Shown one piece after another: positions 8,045-17,029 of a stretch of 64,000 nucleotides of DNA (its first letter is position 1; each line of letters begins with the position of its first letter). The position numbers were made by a program, and so were the translations under genes. This stretch comes from Hymenobacter baengnokdamensis (GTDB lineage Bacteria > Bacteroidota > Bacteroidia > Cytophagales > Hymenobacteraceae): the NCBI RefSeq assembly GCF_008728635.1, contig NZ_CP044285.1, forward strand, positions 3,162,001 to 3,226,000, given 5' to 3'. The notes beneath the pieces were generated by a model. The model worked only from the letters and a program-made list of their open reading frames with translations, was not told where the DNA came from and did not search any database.

Positions 8045-10765
8045 ATGAGAATTTTTTTACTCTTTATGTCAACGGCAGTAGTGCTGTTGCATGTTCCCCA
8101 GGCTAGCTGGGCGCAGGCTCCGCCGCCGCTGGGCGTGGCCGCCAGCTTCTCGCTGTTTACGGCAGTGGGCGAAGTCAAAAACGCTGGCCCTACCATCATC
8201 AATGGGGATATTGGCACCAATGCGGGTGCCTTCAGCGGGTTTCCTCCGGGCACGGTCAACGGCAATATTCACGTAGCCGATACCTATTCCACGCAGGCGG
8301 CCACCGACGTGCAAACTGCCTACGGCTACTTTTCGGCCCATATTCCGTGCGCTACGCCGCTGGCCATCTACGGTGGCACGCCGGCCGTAACGCTGACGCC
8401 GGGCTCGTACTGCGTGAGCGGGGCTACCACGCTGGCCGGCACGCTGATTCTGGACGCGGGCGGCGTCTCGAACGCGAAATTTTACCTGCGCGTAATCGGC
8501 GGAGCCCTGACTACGGCCGCCAACTCGCAGGTAGTGCTGGCCGGGGGCGCCACCGCCGACAATGTATACTGGCAGATATCGGGCGGGGCCGTCAACCTCG
8601 GGCAAAACTCGACGATGCAGGGTACTTTGCTCGTGGATGGCGCCATTAGCATGGATGCCGGCACTACGCTCATAGGCCGGGGACTTTCGCGCTCCGGAGC
8701 CATTTTGCCTTCTTCAACGCCGACCGCTGTCAGCACCTTCAGCCTGCCGGTCGTTAGCACCACCTCGTGGCTGGGTACGGCGCAGGGTGGCGTGAGTACC
8801 GACTGGTACACGGCCGCCAACTGGTCGAACGGCGTACCTACCAGCACACTTGCAGCGGTTGTGCCCACCGGCACCACGCCTTATCCGGTTATTGCCAACG
8901 GCAGCGCGGCGGCCAAAAGCCTCACTATCGGCCTTACTGCCAGCCTCACGCAGGCCGGCGGCACGCTCGACGTGAAGAATACCATCGACAACAGCGGTAC
9001 CATCAGCGCCACGGGCGGTACCGTGACGCTGACCGGCACCACGGCGCAGGGCATCGGCGGCAGCGGCAGCACCCAGTTCTGGGGCCTGACCGTAGCCAAC
9101 AGTGCCGGCGCCAGCCAGACCAACGCCATTAGCGTGCACGGCATCCTGGCCCTGACCAGCGGCAGCCTCAGCACCAACGGGCAGTCGCTGACACTGCTTT
9201 CCGATGTGCTGGGCACGGCTCTGGTAGTGCAGAGCACTGGTAATGTGGTAAACGGCAACGCGACGGTGCAGCGCTACATTGATGCCAGCGGCAACATCGG
9301 CACCAGCGGCTACCGCCACTACAGCTCCCCGATAAGCAACGCCACGGTGGCTAGCCTGAATACCCGGCCGTCTGGCGGCAGCTTCACCCCGGTTGTCAAT
9401 CCGAGCTATAACACGGCCGTCACTTCGACCAGCGTGACGCCTTACCCCACGGTGTATGGCTACGACCAAAGCCGCCTGGCCGACGCGACGAAAGGCACTA
9501 ACCTGTCGGCTTTCGACAAAGGCTACGTTTCACCGACGGCTCCGGACCTCTCCGACCCGCTCGTTGTGGGCCAGGGCTATACCGTGCAGCTTGGCAATAC
9601 CGAGAAGGTGCAGTTTACCGGCCCGCTCAATAATGGCAACCTCACAATTGGCGGACTGCAGCGCGGTAGCCAGGCCGATGCCGGCTGGCAGCTGCTGGGC
9701 AACCCATACCCTGCGCCACTCGACTGGAACACCGTCAGCAACAGCCAGCTCACGGGCGTCGACCCGGCGGTGTATGTGTTTCAGAGCACGGAGGCTTATA
9801 AGGGGCGCTACACTTCTTTTACGAATAATGTAGGGGCCGGTAATGGCCTCATTGCTACGGGCCAGGGCTTCTTTGTCCGCGCCAGCACGGCCGGCGTCAC
9901 CGGCAGCATCGCCCTCACGAACGCCAACCGGGTTGCCACCTTCGCTACCACCCCTGCGTTTCAGCGTACGGCCTCCGAAACCCGCCCCCTGCTGCGCCTG
10001 AGCTTAGGGCTGGGCAGCAAGCCTGCTACTATTGCCACGGCCCAGGATGAAGCCTTCGTTTACTACGAGCAGGGCGCCACGGCGGGCTACGATGGTAAAT
10101 TCGATGCCTATAAGCTGGCCAACCCCAGCGGCTACTACCTCGGCACGGCTGCCCAAGTGGCCGCCGGCACACCCGGGCTGGGCCTCAGCATTAGCGGCCG
10201 CTCGCCCCTGGCCAGTGCTTCGGCCAGCGATGTGGTGCCAGTGTGGCTGAGCGTGCCGGCTGGTAGCTACACCCTGACCGCTACCTCCCTGGTCAACTTT
10301 GCTGCCATGGCGGGCGGCACCAGCGTGCAGCTGCGCGACGCCCTCACGGGCACGCTCACCAACCTGGCTGCCACGCCCAGCTACAGCTTCGAAGTAGCAG
10401 CCAATGCCCCGGGCACGGGCCGCTTCTCGCTCGTATTTGGCACGGCCTCGGCTCTGGCTACTGCCCCCGCCACCATGCTCAGTCAACCGCTGGCCACGCT
10501 TTACCCTAACCCAGCGGAGGCCGGGGAGATAGCGCTGGCCGTAACCGGCCTGCCGGCTGATGTGCGCAGTGTTGACGCCACGCTGGTCAATGCGGTGGGG
10601 CAGGAGCTGGCTCACTACGCGGTGCCCGCAGCTCAGGGCGCGGCGCACACCAGCTTGCCCACTACGGGGCTCGCTGGCGGCGTGTATCTGGTTCGCCTGC
10701 GTGCGCAAAACGCCCAGGGCCAGCTGGTAGGTAATCTGCCTGCTCAGCGCCTGAGCGTGCGCTAG
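8045..10765 (+). CDS. T9SS-exported protein with ice-binding-like (DUF3494) domain
   Basis: A protein of 906 residues. A signal peptide (MRIFLLFMSTAVVLLHVPQ...) is followed at about residues 28-225 by an ice-binding-like beta-solenoid domain, recognised from LGVAASFSLFTAVGEVKN, GDIGTNAGAFSGF and LTPGSYCVSGATTLAGTL. The long middle is rich in Thr/Ser/Gly and has the 'GNVVNGNATVQRYID ... YRHYSSPI' block common in Bacteroidota surface proteins. The last ~85 residues form a T9SS sorting domain (TLYPNPAEAGE ... LAGGVYLVRLRAQN). Predicted to be secreted through the type IX system and surface-bound or released. The DUF3494 fold binds ice in some proteins and acts as an adhesin in others; which applies is unknown. 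Confidence 0.85.
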   Translation: MRIFLLFMSTAVVLLHVPQASWAQAPPPLGVAASFSLFTAVGEVKNAGPTIINGDIGTNAGAFSGFPPGTVNGNIHVADTYSTQAATDVQTAYGYFSAHIPCATPLAIYGGTPAVTLTPGSYCVSGATTLAGTLILDAGGVSNAKFYLRVIGGALTTAANSQVVLAGGATADNVYWQISGGAVNLGQNSTMQGTLLVDGAISMDAGTTLIGRGLSRSGAILPSSTPTAVSTFSLPVVSTTSWLGTAQGGVSTDWYTAANWSNGVPTSTLAAVVPTGTTPYPVIANGSAAAKSLTIGLTASLTQAGGTLDVKNTIDNSGTISATGGTVTLTGTTAQGIGGSGSTQFWGLTVANSAGASQTNAISVHGILALTSGSLSTNGQSLTLLSDVLGTALVVQSTGNVVNGNATVQRYIDASGNIGTSGYRHYSSPISNATVASLNTRPSGGSFTPVVNPSYNTAVTSTSVTPYPTVYGYDQSRLADATKGTNLSAFDKGYVSPTAPDLSDPLVVGQGYTVQLGNTEKVQFTGPLNNGNLTIGGLQRGSQADAGWQLLGNPYPAPLDWNTVSNSQLTGVDPAVYVFQSTEAYKGRYTSFTNNVGAGNGLIATGQGFFVRASTAGVTGSIALTNANRVATFATTPAFQRTASETRPLLRLSLGLGSKPATIATAQDEAFVYYEQGATAGYDGKFDAYKLANPSGYYLGTAAQVAAGTPGLGLSISGRSPLASASASDVVPVWLSVPAGSYTLTATSLVNFAAMAGGTSVQLRDALTGTLTNLAATPSYSFEVAANAPGTGRFSLVFGTASALATAPATMLSQPLATLYPNPAEAGEIALAVTGLPADVRSVDATLVNAVGQELAHYAVPAAQGAAHTSLPTTGLAGGVYLVRLRAQNAQGQLVGNLPAQRLSVR

Positions 10766-10869
10766 GCCAGCGCGCAGGAGCGGAAAGCGGCCCGCCGGGG
10801 TCCGTCCCTGCCATCAAAAATCATTTCTTACTTTATATGCTTTGTTAACTAATGTATAGCTCTTTAGTA

Positions 10870-11088
10870 ATGTCGTTGCGCCGCCCGGCGCTGCTGCTGG
10901 GGCTGCTGCTGGCCAGCGCCCTGGCCAGCTACGCTCAAGCCCCCGGCAACGGCGGCTCTACCGGCGGCCCGCCAGCCCCCCAGCCCGACCCTACGGCCGT
11001 GCCCCTCGATGGAGGAGCCTCCTTGCTGCTGGCAAGCGGGGTTGCCTTTGGCCTAAAAAAACTCCGTGAGCGCCGTCGTCCCAGCTAG
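10870..11088 (+). CDS. Small PID-CTERM-like sorted protein
   Basis: A protein of 72 residues from ATG 10870, or 78 from 10852. It has a signal peptide (ALLLGLLLASALASYAQA), a Pro/Gly-rich linker, and then a tripartite C-terminus: the motif VPLDGG, a hydrophobic helix (ASLLLASGVAFGL) and a basic tail (KKLRERRRPS). This matches the PID-CTERM type of predicted protein-sorting tail described for Bacteroidota, analogous to PEP-CTERM and thought to be cut by an exosortase-like enzyme. Apart from linker and tail there is almost no mature domain. No exosortase gene is in the window. A strong terminator follows. Confidence 0.65.
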   Translation: MSLRRPALLLGLLLASALASYAQAPGNGGSTGGPPAPQPDPTAVPLDGGASLLLASGVAFGLKKLRERRRPS

Positions 11089-11120
11089 CTGACTGGTGCC
11101 CGTGCCCCAGCTTTAGCAAC

Positions 11121-11159
11121 CGAAAGCCGGCTCATCCTCACTGGAAGAGCCGGCTTTCG
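11121..11159 (+). terminator. Rho-independent terminator
   Basis: A perfect 13-bp stem CGAAAGCCGGCTC / GAGCCGGCTTTCG with a 13-base loop lies 30 bases after the PID-CTERM-like gene. It could also serve the convergent dprA gene. Confidence 0.7.
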
Positions 11160-11285
11160 CACGTTATTATTCCGCGGGAGAGGCTGACCTTCTTGAGAGG
11201 CTGCCCGAAAAATACTGCCTTCCTAACAAGGGCTTCTTGTTGCGCGGGGCTCAGCATGAGGTTCGGGTTATTTCTCGGCTAGACG

Positions 11286-12419
11286 CTACGCCAGCGCAAA
11301 CTTCTTGCCCGGCAGCGCCCGCACCACGCCCCGAAACTCCAGCGCCAGCAGCCGCGAGGCCACAGCATGAATGGGCTGCTGGGCTTTCCAGGCCAGGGTA
11401 TCCATCTGCTCTTCGCGGCCGGCCGCGGCAGCCAGCACCGTAATCAGGGCAAATTCCTCGTCCGTAAAGTCAGCGGCTGAGTAGGAGGGAGCCGGCTTGA
11501 ACTTGCCCGTCTGGTACAGGGCGGCGTCCCAGTTGAGGAGCTGCTCCAGGTCGAGCGGTTCGGCGTAGAGCGCCGCCTTGTGGCTTTTAATGAGGGCATT
11601 GCAGCCGGCCGAAGCGGCCGAGCCCAGGTTGCCGGGCACGGCCAGCACGTCGCGGTCGTAGCCCAGGGCCAGCTCGGCGGTGATGAGCGCCCCGCCCTTG
11701 GCGGCTGCCTCCACCACCACCGTGCCATCGGCCAAGCCGGCGATGATGCGGTTGCGCTGCGGAAAGTTGTAGCGGTCGGGCTGCGTGCCGAAGGCAAACT
11801 CGGTGAGTAACCCGCCCTGCTCGCGCATCTTCTCGGCCGTTTTGCGGTGAGCAGCCGGGTAAATAATATCCAGGCCAGTCGCCATTACGCCCACCGTGGC
11901 CAGGCCCTCCTGCAAGGCAGCGCGGTGCGCCATGATGTCGATGCCATAAGCCAGGCCGCTGACAATCAGCGGCTCGTGCGGCAGCACGCCCTTGATAATG
12001 CGCTCGGTTTGCTCGCGGCCGTACTCCGTAGCCTGGCGGGTGCCCACCAGCGCCAGCGTTTTGGGCGCGTTCAGGTCGGCGGTGCCCTGGTAGTACAGCA
12101 GCACGGGCGCATCGGGAATAAGCTTGAGGCGGGCCGGGAATTTCCTGCTCGTGTAAAACAGGATGTCTACGCCTTCTTTTTCCGCTTTGCGCAGGCTGCT
12201 TTCGGCTTGCGTGAGCGCTTTGCCGCGCTCGGGCCCGGTCAGGATTTTAACCGTGGCGTCGCCCACGCCGGGAATGCGGCGCAGCTTGCCGGGCGGCAGG
12301 TGCAGCACGTTTTTGGCCGACGAGCCGTAGCTCATCAGCTGCCGCGTCAGCTGCGGGCCAATGCCGGGCAGCAGCGTCAGGGCCAGCTCGTGGTAGAGGT
12401 CGTCGGTCGTGTGGAGCAT
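11286..12419 (-). CDS. dprA: DNA-processing protein DprA
   Basis: A protein of 377 residues. DprA loads RecA onto single-stranded DNA taken up in natural transformation. A helix-hairpin-helix N-terminus (LLPGIGPQLTRQLM, KLRRIPGVGDATVK) is followed by the extended Rossmann fold with TLALVGTRQATEYGREQ, IVSGLAYGIDIMAHRAAL, FPQRNRIIAGLADGTVVVEA and LAVPGNLGSAASAGCNALI. The C-terminal winged-helix region (residues ~315-377) is present. It lies on the minus strand downstream of the MerR gene with a repeat-bearing gap between. The call is firm; transformation in this organism is inferred only. Confidence 0.95.
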   Translation of the reverse strand: MLHTTDDLYHELALTLLPGIGPQLTRQLMSYGSSAKNVLHLPPGKLRRIPGVGDATVKILTGPERGKALTQAESSLRKAEKEGVDILFYTSRKFPARLKLIPDAPVLLYYQGTADLNAPKTLALVGTRQATEYGREQTERIIKGVLPHEPLIVSGLAYGIDIMAHRAALQEGLATVGVMATGLDIIYPAAHRKTAEKMREQGGLLTEFAFGTQPDRYNFPQRNRIIAGLADGTVVVEAAAKGGALITAELALGYDRDVLAVPGNLGSAASAGCNALIKSHKAALYAEPLDLEQLLNWDAALYQTGKFKPAPSYSAADFTDEEFALITVLAAAAGREEQMDTLAWKAQQPIHAVASRLLALEFRGVVRALPGKKFALA

Positions 12420-12445
12420 CGGGATACCTATCCGAAGAATAGTCG

Positions 12446-12545
12446 AACCTCAGGCTGAGCTTGCCGAAGCATCTTGCCCACGCCGTTGAAGTTTATATCC
12501 CTAGCGGCACGGATGAGATGCTTCGACAAGCTCAGTATGACGTTT
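12446..12545. repeat. Inverted pair of a REP-like element
   Basis: CTGAGCTTGCCGAAGCATCT at about 12454-12473 and its near-complement AGATGCTTCGACAAGCTCAG at 12516-12535 form an imperfect inverted repeat about 40 bases apart. The CTGAGCTTGTCGAAGC-type core is a familiar dispersed intergenic repeat in GC-rich genomes. It sits between the dprA start and the merR end. Confidence 0.6.
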
Positions 12546-12576
12546 GCGATAGTGAATTAATGGATTTAAATAGAGG

Positions 12577-12933
12577 CTATTCCGCCTTCTGCGCCGCGTC
12601 AATCTCCTTTTTGAGGCTCACCAGAAAGCCGCGCACTTTTTCCAATGACTGAATCACGTCAATCTTATCCTTGAGCTGGCCGCCTTTCTGCTTCAGCATC
12701 TCGCGGGCGCCGGCAATGGTGTAGCCGCGCTCCTTTACCAAATGGTAAATAGTGCGAAACGTATCCACGTCGGCCTGGGTGAAGAGGCGGTTGCCCTTCT
12801 TGCTTTTGCGCGGGTTCAGCTCCTCAAACTCGGTTTCCCAGAAGCGAATGAGCGAGGTAGCCACGCCAAACTGCTCGGCTACCTCGCCGATGGTGAAATA
12901 TTGCTTGGTAATGTCGCGCTCTTTGTAGGGCAT
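12577..12933 (-). CDS. MerR family transcriptional regulator
   Basis: A protein of 118 residues. The MerR winged helix-turn-helix is at residues ~12-80: YFTIGEVAEQFGVATSLIRF, then FWETEFEELNPRKSKKGNR with the wing, and YHLVKERGYTIAGAREML. The C-terminal ~35 residues form the dimerising coiled coil (KIDVIQSLEKVRGFLVSLKK). No ligand-binding domain or cysteine cluster follows, so it belongs to the short Bacteroidota group that is often encoded near dprA or peptidase genes. Its target is unknown. Confidence 0.9.
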   Translation of the reverse strand: MPYKERDITKQYFTIGEVAEQFGVATSLIRFWETEFEELNPRKSKKGNRLFTQADVDTFRTIYHLVKERGYTIAGAREMLKQKGGQLKDKIDVIQSLEKVRGFLVSLKKEIDAAQKAE

Positions 12934-12974
12934 GGGAGTCGGGGAGGGGCAGCTAAAGGGGCCGCCCGGCGAAA

Positions 12975-14033
12975 TTAATGTATCTGGTACTGCTGGCTAA
13001 TCTCGTCATAAAGCGGCAGCAAGTCGTTGGCCTTGCCCTGCTTGTCAAACACGGCCTCCCAGGTGTTGAGCGGCTCCCAGATAAAGCTGCCCTTGCCCCG
13101 ACCGCCCGGCACCGAAAATACGGCGGCGTTGACTTCGCGCTTGCGCTCAGAATATTCAACTACCACTATGTCTTGCGGATAGCGCCGGGCCAGTTGGTTG
13201 AGGTTGGCGGTGAGGTCGGGGATGGTGCCGTGCCATTTGGGGTAATACGACTCACCAATGACGTCAAAATCAACCTTGTGCGCCTGCATGCGGTCGAGCC
13301 AGGCATTGGAAAGGGCCGCCTGGCCGCCGAGCGCGATGTGCAGCATCACCAGCGTTTTTGGGTTTACTTCGCGCACGGCGCTGGCCCCGGCCTGGGCCAG
13401 CCGGGCCAGGGTGTCGTAGCGCGCCAGGCTATCGGAAAGCTGCACCTGGGCATCGGGCCAGAGCATGCCGTGGTTGATTTCGTTGCCCACCTGCACCATG
13501 TCGGGCAGCGTGCCCTGGGCTTGCAGGGCCAGCAGCACTTCTTTGGTATAGTCGTGCACCGCCTGCGCCAGGGCCGGGCCGTGCAGCTCGCGCCAGGCCA
13601 GGGGCTTAAACTGCTTCTGCGGGTCGGCCCAGGTATAGCTGTAGTGGAAGTCGAGCAGCAGCTTCAGCCCGGCCTGCTTCACGCGCTTGGCCATGGCCAG
13701 GGTGTGCGGCAGGTCGCAAAAGCCCTTGTGCGGTGAATAGCCGCTGTCGGCCGCCGGATTATTGAAAATCCGCAGCCGAATGTAGTTGATATGGTGGTCT
13801 TTCAGAATCTGGATGGCATCTTTTTCCACCCCTTTATCCGAAAACTTCATTCCCCGGGCCTCCAGCTGGGGCAGAAAGGAAATATCGGCCCCCAGCACTT
13901 TCCCCAGGTGCGGCCGGGCCGTGCTGGCTCGGGACTGCTTAGCAGCCTGCGCGTGCGCTGGCTGCGCCAGCGCCGCGCCTGCCAGGCCAGTCAGCAGGCA
14001 TAAAGTAGAGAAGCGATTGGGCAGCATACGCAT
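12975..14033 (-). CDS. Glycoside hydrolase family 53 (endo-beta-1,4-galactanase)
   Basis: A protein of 352 residues: signal peptide (CLLTGLAGAALAQPAHAQA) then one GH53 (beta/alpha)8 barrel. The family start LGADISFLPQLEARGMKFSD is clear. The acid/base glutamate lies in VQVGNEINHGMLWP and the nucleophile in DIVVVEYSERK. GH53 enzymes cut beta-1,4-galactan in type I arabinogalactan and pectin side chains. It stands alone rather than in a SusCD-type locus, and has no T9SS tail, so it is probably periplasmic. Either of two ATGs at 14033 and 14027 could start it. Confidence 0.92.
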   Translation of the reverse strand: MRMLPNRFSTLCLLTGLAGAALAQPAHAQAAKQSRASTARPHLGKVLGADISFLPQLEARGMKFSDKGVEKDAIQILKDHHINYIRLRIFNNPAADSGYSPHKGFCDLPHTLAMAKRVKQAGLKLLLDFHYSYTWADPQKQFKPLAWRELHGPALAQAVHDYTKEVLLALQAQGTLPDMVQVGNEINHGMLWPDAQVQLSDSLARYDTLARLAQAGASAVREVNPKTLVMLHIALGGQAALSNAWLDRMQAHKVDFDVIGESYYPKWHGTIPDLTANLNQLARRYPQDIVVVEYSERKREVNAAVFSVPGGRGKGSFIWEPLNTWEAVFDKQGKANDLLPLYDEISQQYQIH

Positions 14034-14106
14034 GGCCGAAAGGCAGAAAGTAAAATATTAAATAAAACCTATATAAAGCCCCGGCTTAACCAGCCTGAAC
14101 CAGCCG

Positions 14107-14138
14107 TTTCGCGCTACTGTTTTAGAAAGCTACCTTTG
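14107..14138 (+). promoter_or_regulatory. Probable alaS promoter
   Basis: TACCTTTG at 14131-14138 is an exact TAnnTTTG -7 element. TTTCG at 14107-14111, about 19 bases upstream, is an imperfect -33 box. The start codon of alaS follows 45 bases later. Confidence 0.5.
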
Positions 14139-14182
14139 CAGCGCCGCCGGCCCCGCAAATGTGGGCCGTTTTTTTTAAAGTT

Positions 14183-16924
14183 ATGTCGCTCCCCACCGCT
14201 TCGCACGTCCGTCAGCAGTTTCTTGATTTTTTTGCCAGCAAGGGGCACCACATCGTGTCCTCGGCCCCGCTCGTGGTAAAAGATGACCCCACGCTGCTGT
14301 TTATCAACAGCGGCATGGCCCCGTTCAAGGATTATTTCCTGGGTAATAAGCCCGCGCCCTACAAGCGCATTGCCGATACCCAGAAGTGCCTGCGTGTGAG
14401 CGGCAAGCACAACGATTTGGAGGAGGTAGGCTACGATACCTACCACCACACCATGTTTGAGATGCTGGGCAACTGGAGCTTTGGCGACTACTTCAAGAAG
14501 GACGCCATCAACTGGGCCTGGGAGCTGCTCACGGAGGTATATAAGCTGGAAAAGGACCGGCTCTACGTGACGTATTTTGAGGGCGACGCCGGCGATAATA
14601 CCGGCCCGGATACCGAAACGCAGACCCTGTGGCGGCAGTACACCACCGACGACCGCATTCTGCCGGGCAATAAAAAGGACAATTTCTGGGAGATGGGCGA
14701 TACCGGCCCCTGCGGCCCGTGCACTGAAATTCACATCGACCTGCGCTCGGACGAGGAGCGCGCCGCCAAGCCCGGCCGCGAACTGGTCAACGCCGACCAC
14801 CCGCAGGTAGTCGAAATCTGGAATAACGTGTTCATGGAGTTTCAGCGCCTGGCCGACAAGTCGCTCAGCAAGCTGCCCGCCCAGAGTGTGGACACCGGTA
14901 TGGGCTTCGAGCGCCTGATGATGGCCGTGTCGGGCGTGAAATCGAACTACGATACCGATGTCTTTCAGCCGCTTATCCGATTCATCGCCCAGGAGGCCGG
15001 CGTGGAGTACCACGGCACCTCGCCGGCCACGGTAACCGACCTGCCGGCCACCGAAAATGAGAAAACCGACATCGCCATCCGGGTGCTGGCCGACCACATC
15101 CGGGCCATTGCCTTCACCATTGCCGATGGCCAATTGCCCTCTAACGTGAAGGCCGGCTACGTGATTCGGCGCATTCTGCGCCGGGCCGTGCGCTACGCGT
15201 TTTCGTCGCTGAATCAGAAGCAGCCCTTCCTCTACAAGCTCGTGCCGGTGCTGGCCGACCAGATGGCCGGCATCTTCCCCGAGCTAAAAGCCCAGCAGGC
15301 GTTCGTGACGCGGGTAATTGAGGAAGAGGAGATTGCCTTTCTGAAAACGCTGGAATCAGGACTGAATATCATAGAACACTGGATTTCTACTTATTATGAG
15401 CCTGCAAGGAAAACGGCCCTAAATAATGGTCAAGACCCTGAAGGAGTACGGATTATTATAGATGGTGAGAAAGTGTTTACTCTCTCCGATAGATATGGCT
15501 TCCCCAAAGATTTGACTCAGTTAATAATTAGAGAAGATTCTAATCGGGCTATGCTCGCGGAAAATTGGGAAGAGCAGTTTAATTTCTTTCTAGAAAAGCA
15601 GAAAGCCGGCTCGCGCAACGCCCAGGAAACCGAGCAGAGCGACTGGGTAACGGTACGCGACACCGACACGCCCAACGTATTCGTGGGTTACGACCAGGAC
15701 GAGGCCACCGCCCGCCTGCTGCGCTACCGCAGGATTGACAAAAAGGGCAAAACCGAGTACCAGCTGGTGTTCGACCAGACGCCCTTCTACGCTGAGAGCG
15801 GGGGCCAGATTGGCGATACCGGCTACCTGGAAAGTGACCTGGAAAAGGTGCGCGTCATCGACACCAAAAAGGAAAACGACCTGCTCATCCATACCACTCT
15901 GGAGCTGCCGCAGGAGCTGAGCGCCGAGTTTATCGCCCGGCCCGACGCGGCGCGGCGCACGCTCATCCGCAACAACCACACGGCTACTCACCTGCTGCAA
16001 GCGGCGCTACGCCAGGTGCTGGGCGCGCACGTGCAGCAGAAAGGCTCGTTGGTAAATGACAAGCTGCTGCGCTTCGATTTCTCGCACTTCACCAAAGTGA
16101 CCGATGCCCAGCTGCGCGAAATTGAGCAGCTGGTGAACGAGCGAATCCGTCAGCAGATTCCGCTGGTCGAGCGCCGCCACGTGCCCATTGCCGAGGCCAA
16201 AAACCTGGGGGCCATGGCCTTGTTTGGGGAGAAGTACGGCGACTTCGTGCGCGTCATTACCTTCGATAAAGACTACTCGGTGGAGCTCTGCGGCGGCCTG
16301 CACGTCGCCAATACGGGTAGCATCGGCTACTTTAAAATCACCGCCGAGAGCGCGGTAGGGGCCGGCGTGCGCCGCATTGAGGCCGTAACGGCCGCCGCGG
16401 CCGAGGCCTACGTCGACCAGCAGCTCGACCTGCTTCAGCAGGTACGCGAAGCGCTGGGCAACCCCCAGCACCTGCTCACCAGCCTCGACAAGCAAACCGA
16501 GGAAATAGCGGCTCTGCGCAAGCAGCTCGAAGGCTTCGCCCAGCAAAGCCTCAACCAGCAGAAAACCCAGCTCGCCGCCCAGCTTAAAGACCTCAACGGC
16601 CTCAAATTCCTGGCCGCCCAGGTGCAGGCTACCAGCGCCGACGACCTCAAGAAGCTGGCCTACGACCTGCGCCAGACTACCCCCAACCTGGTGCTGGTGC
16701 TCGGGGCCGAAATCGATGGCAAGCCCCAGCTGGCCGTGATGCTCGACGACGACATCGCCAAAGCCGGTCGGCTCAACGCTACCACCCTGGTGCGCGAGCT
16801 GGCCAGGGAAATTCAGGGCGGCGGCGGCGGCCAGCCTTTCTTCGCTACCGCCGGCGGCAAAAACCTGGCTGGCTTAGGCACCGCCATTGCCAAGGCTGAG
16901 GCTTTAGTAGCGAAAATCATCTAG
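14183..16924 (+). CDS. alaS: Alanyl-tRNA synthetase
   Basis: A protein of 913 residues from ATG 14183 (MSLPTASHVRQQFLDFFASK); the upstream in-frame ATG at 14159 is too close to the promoter. It charges tRNA-Ala. Class II catalytic motifs are visible early (FINSGMAPFKDYFLG, KHNDLEEVGYDTYHHTMFEM). The editing domain has HTATHLLQAAL and CGGLHVANTGSIG. The C-terminal Gly-rich GGGGGQPFFATAGG is present. Residues ~393-472 (15361-15600) are odd: base composition falls to about 38% GC by hand count against a far higher value on both sides. The protein there diverges as well (DRYGFPKDLT where DTYGFPxDLT is usual), although the frame stays open. This looks like a recombined patch. Confidence 0.95.
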   Translation: MSLPTASHVRQQFLDFFASKGHHIVSSAPLVVKDDPTLLFINSGMAPFKDYFLGNKPAPYKRIADTQKCLRVSGKHNDLEEVGYDTYHHTMFEMLGNWSFGDYFKKDAINWAWELLTEVYKLEKDRLYVTYFEGDAGDNTGPDTETQTLWRQYTTDDRILPGNKKDNFWEMGDTGPCGPCTEIHIDLRSDEERAAKPGRELVNADHPQVVEIWNNVFMEFQRLADKSLSKLPAQSVDTGMGFERLMMAVSGVKSNYDTDVFQPLIRFIAQEAGVEYHGTSPATVTDLPATENEKTDIAIRVLADHIRAIAFTIADGQLPSNVKAGYVIRRILRRAVRYAFSSLNQKQPFLYKLVPVLADQMAGIFPELKAQQAFVTRVIEEEEIAFLKTLESGLNIIEHWISTYYEPARKTALNNGQDPEGVRIIIDGEKVFTLSDRYGFPKDLTQLIIREDSNRAMLAENWEEQFNFFLEKQKAGSRNAQETEQSDWVTVRDTDTPNVFVGYDQDEATARLLRYRRIDKKGKTEYQLVFDQTPFYAESGGQIGDTGYLESDLEKVRVIDTKKENDLLIHTTLELPQELSAEFIARPDAARRTLIRNNHTATHLLQAALRQVLGAHVQQKGSLVNDKLLRFDFSHFTKVTDAQLREIEQLVNERIRQQIPLVERRHVPIAEAKNLGAMALFGEKYGDFVRVITFDKDYSVELCGGLHVANTGSIGYFKITAESAVGAGVRRIEAVTAAAAEAYVDQQLDLLQQVREALGNPQHLLTSLDKQTEEIAALRKQLEGFAQQSLNQQKTQLAAQLKDLNGLKFLAAQVQATSADDLKKLAYDLRQTTPNLVLVLGAEIDGKPQLAVMLDDDIAKAGRLNATTLVRELAREIQGGGGGQPFFATAGGKNLAGLGTAIAKAEALVAKII

Positions 16925-16940
16925 CCCGGTTTTCTCAGAA

Positions 16941-16976
16941 GCTGTTCAGGAAGTCCTTGCGGCTTGCCTGAACAGC
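16941..16976 (+). terminator. Inverted repeat after alaS
   Basis: A perfect 10-bp stem GCTGTTCAGG / CCTGAACAGC with a 16-base loop, 17 bases after alaS and just before a second, stronger hairpin. Confidence 0.4.
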
Positions 16977-16992
16977 CGCCCGTTTTAAAGCA

Positions 16993-17029
16993 AAAAATGC
17001 CCATTAAACCAGGTTTAATGGGCATTTTT
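16993..17029. terminator. Strong bidirectional terminator
   Basis: A perfect 18-bp inverted repeat (AAAAATGCCCATTAAACC and its complement) around a single A. The outer A and T runs make it a terminator in both directions for alaS. Confidence 0.8.

Noticed and set aside
14114..15133. A 339-codon minus-strand frame over alaS
   Set aside because: Shadow of alaS.
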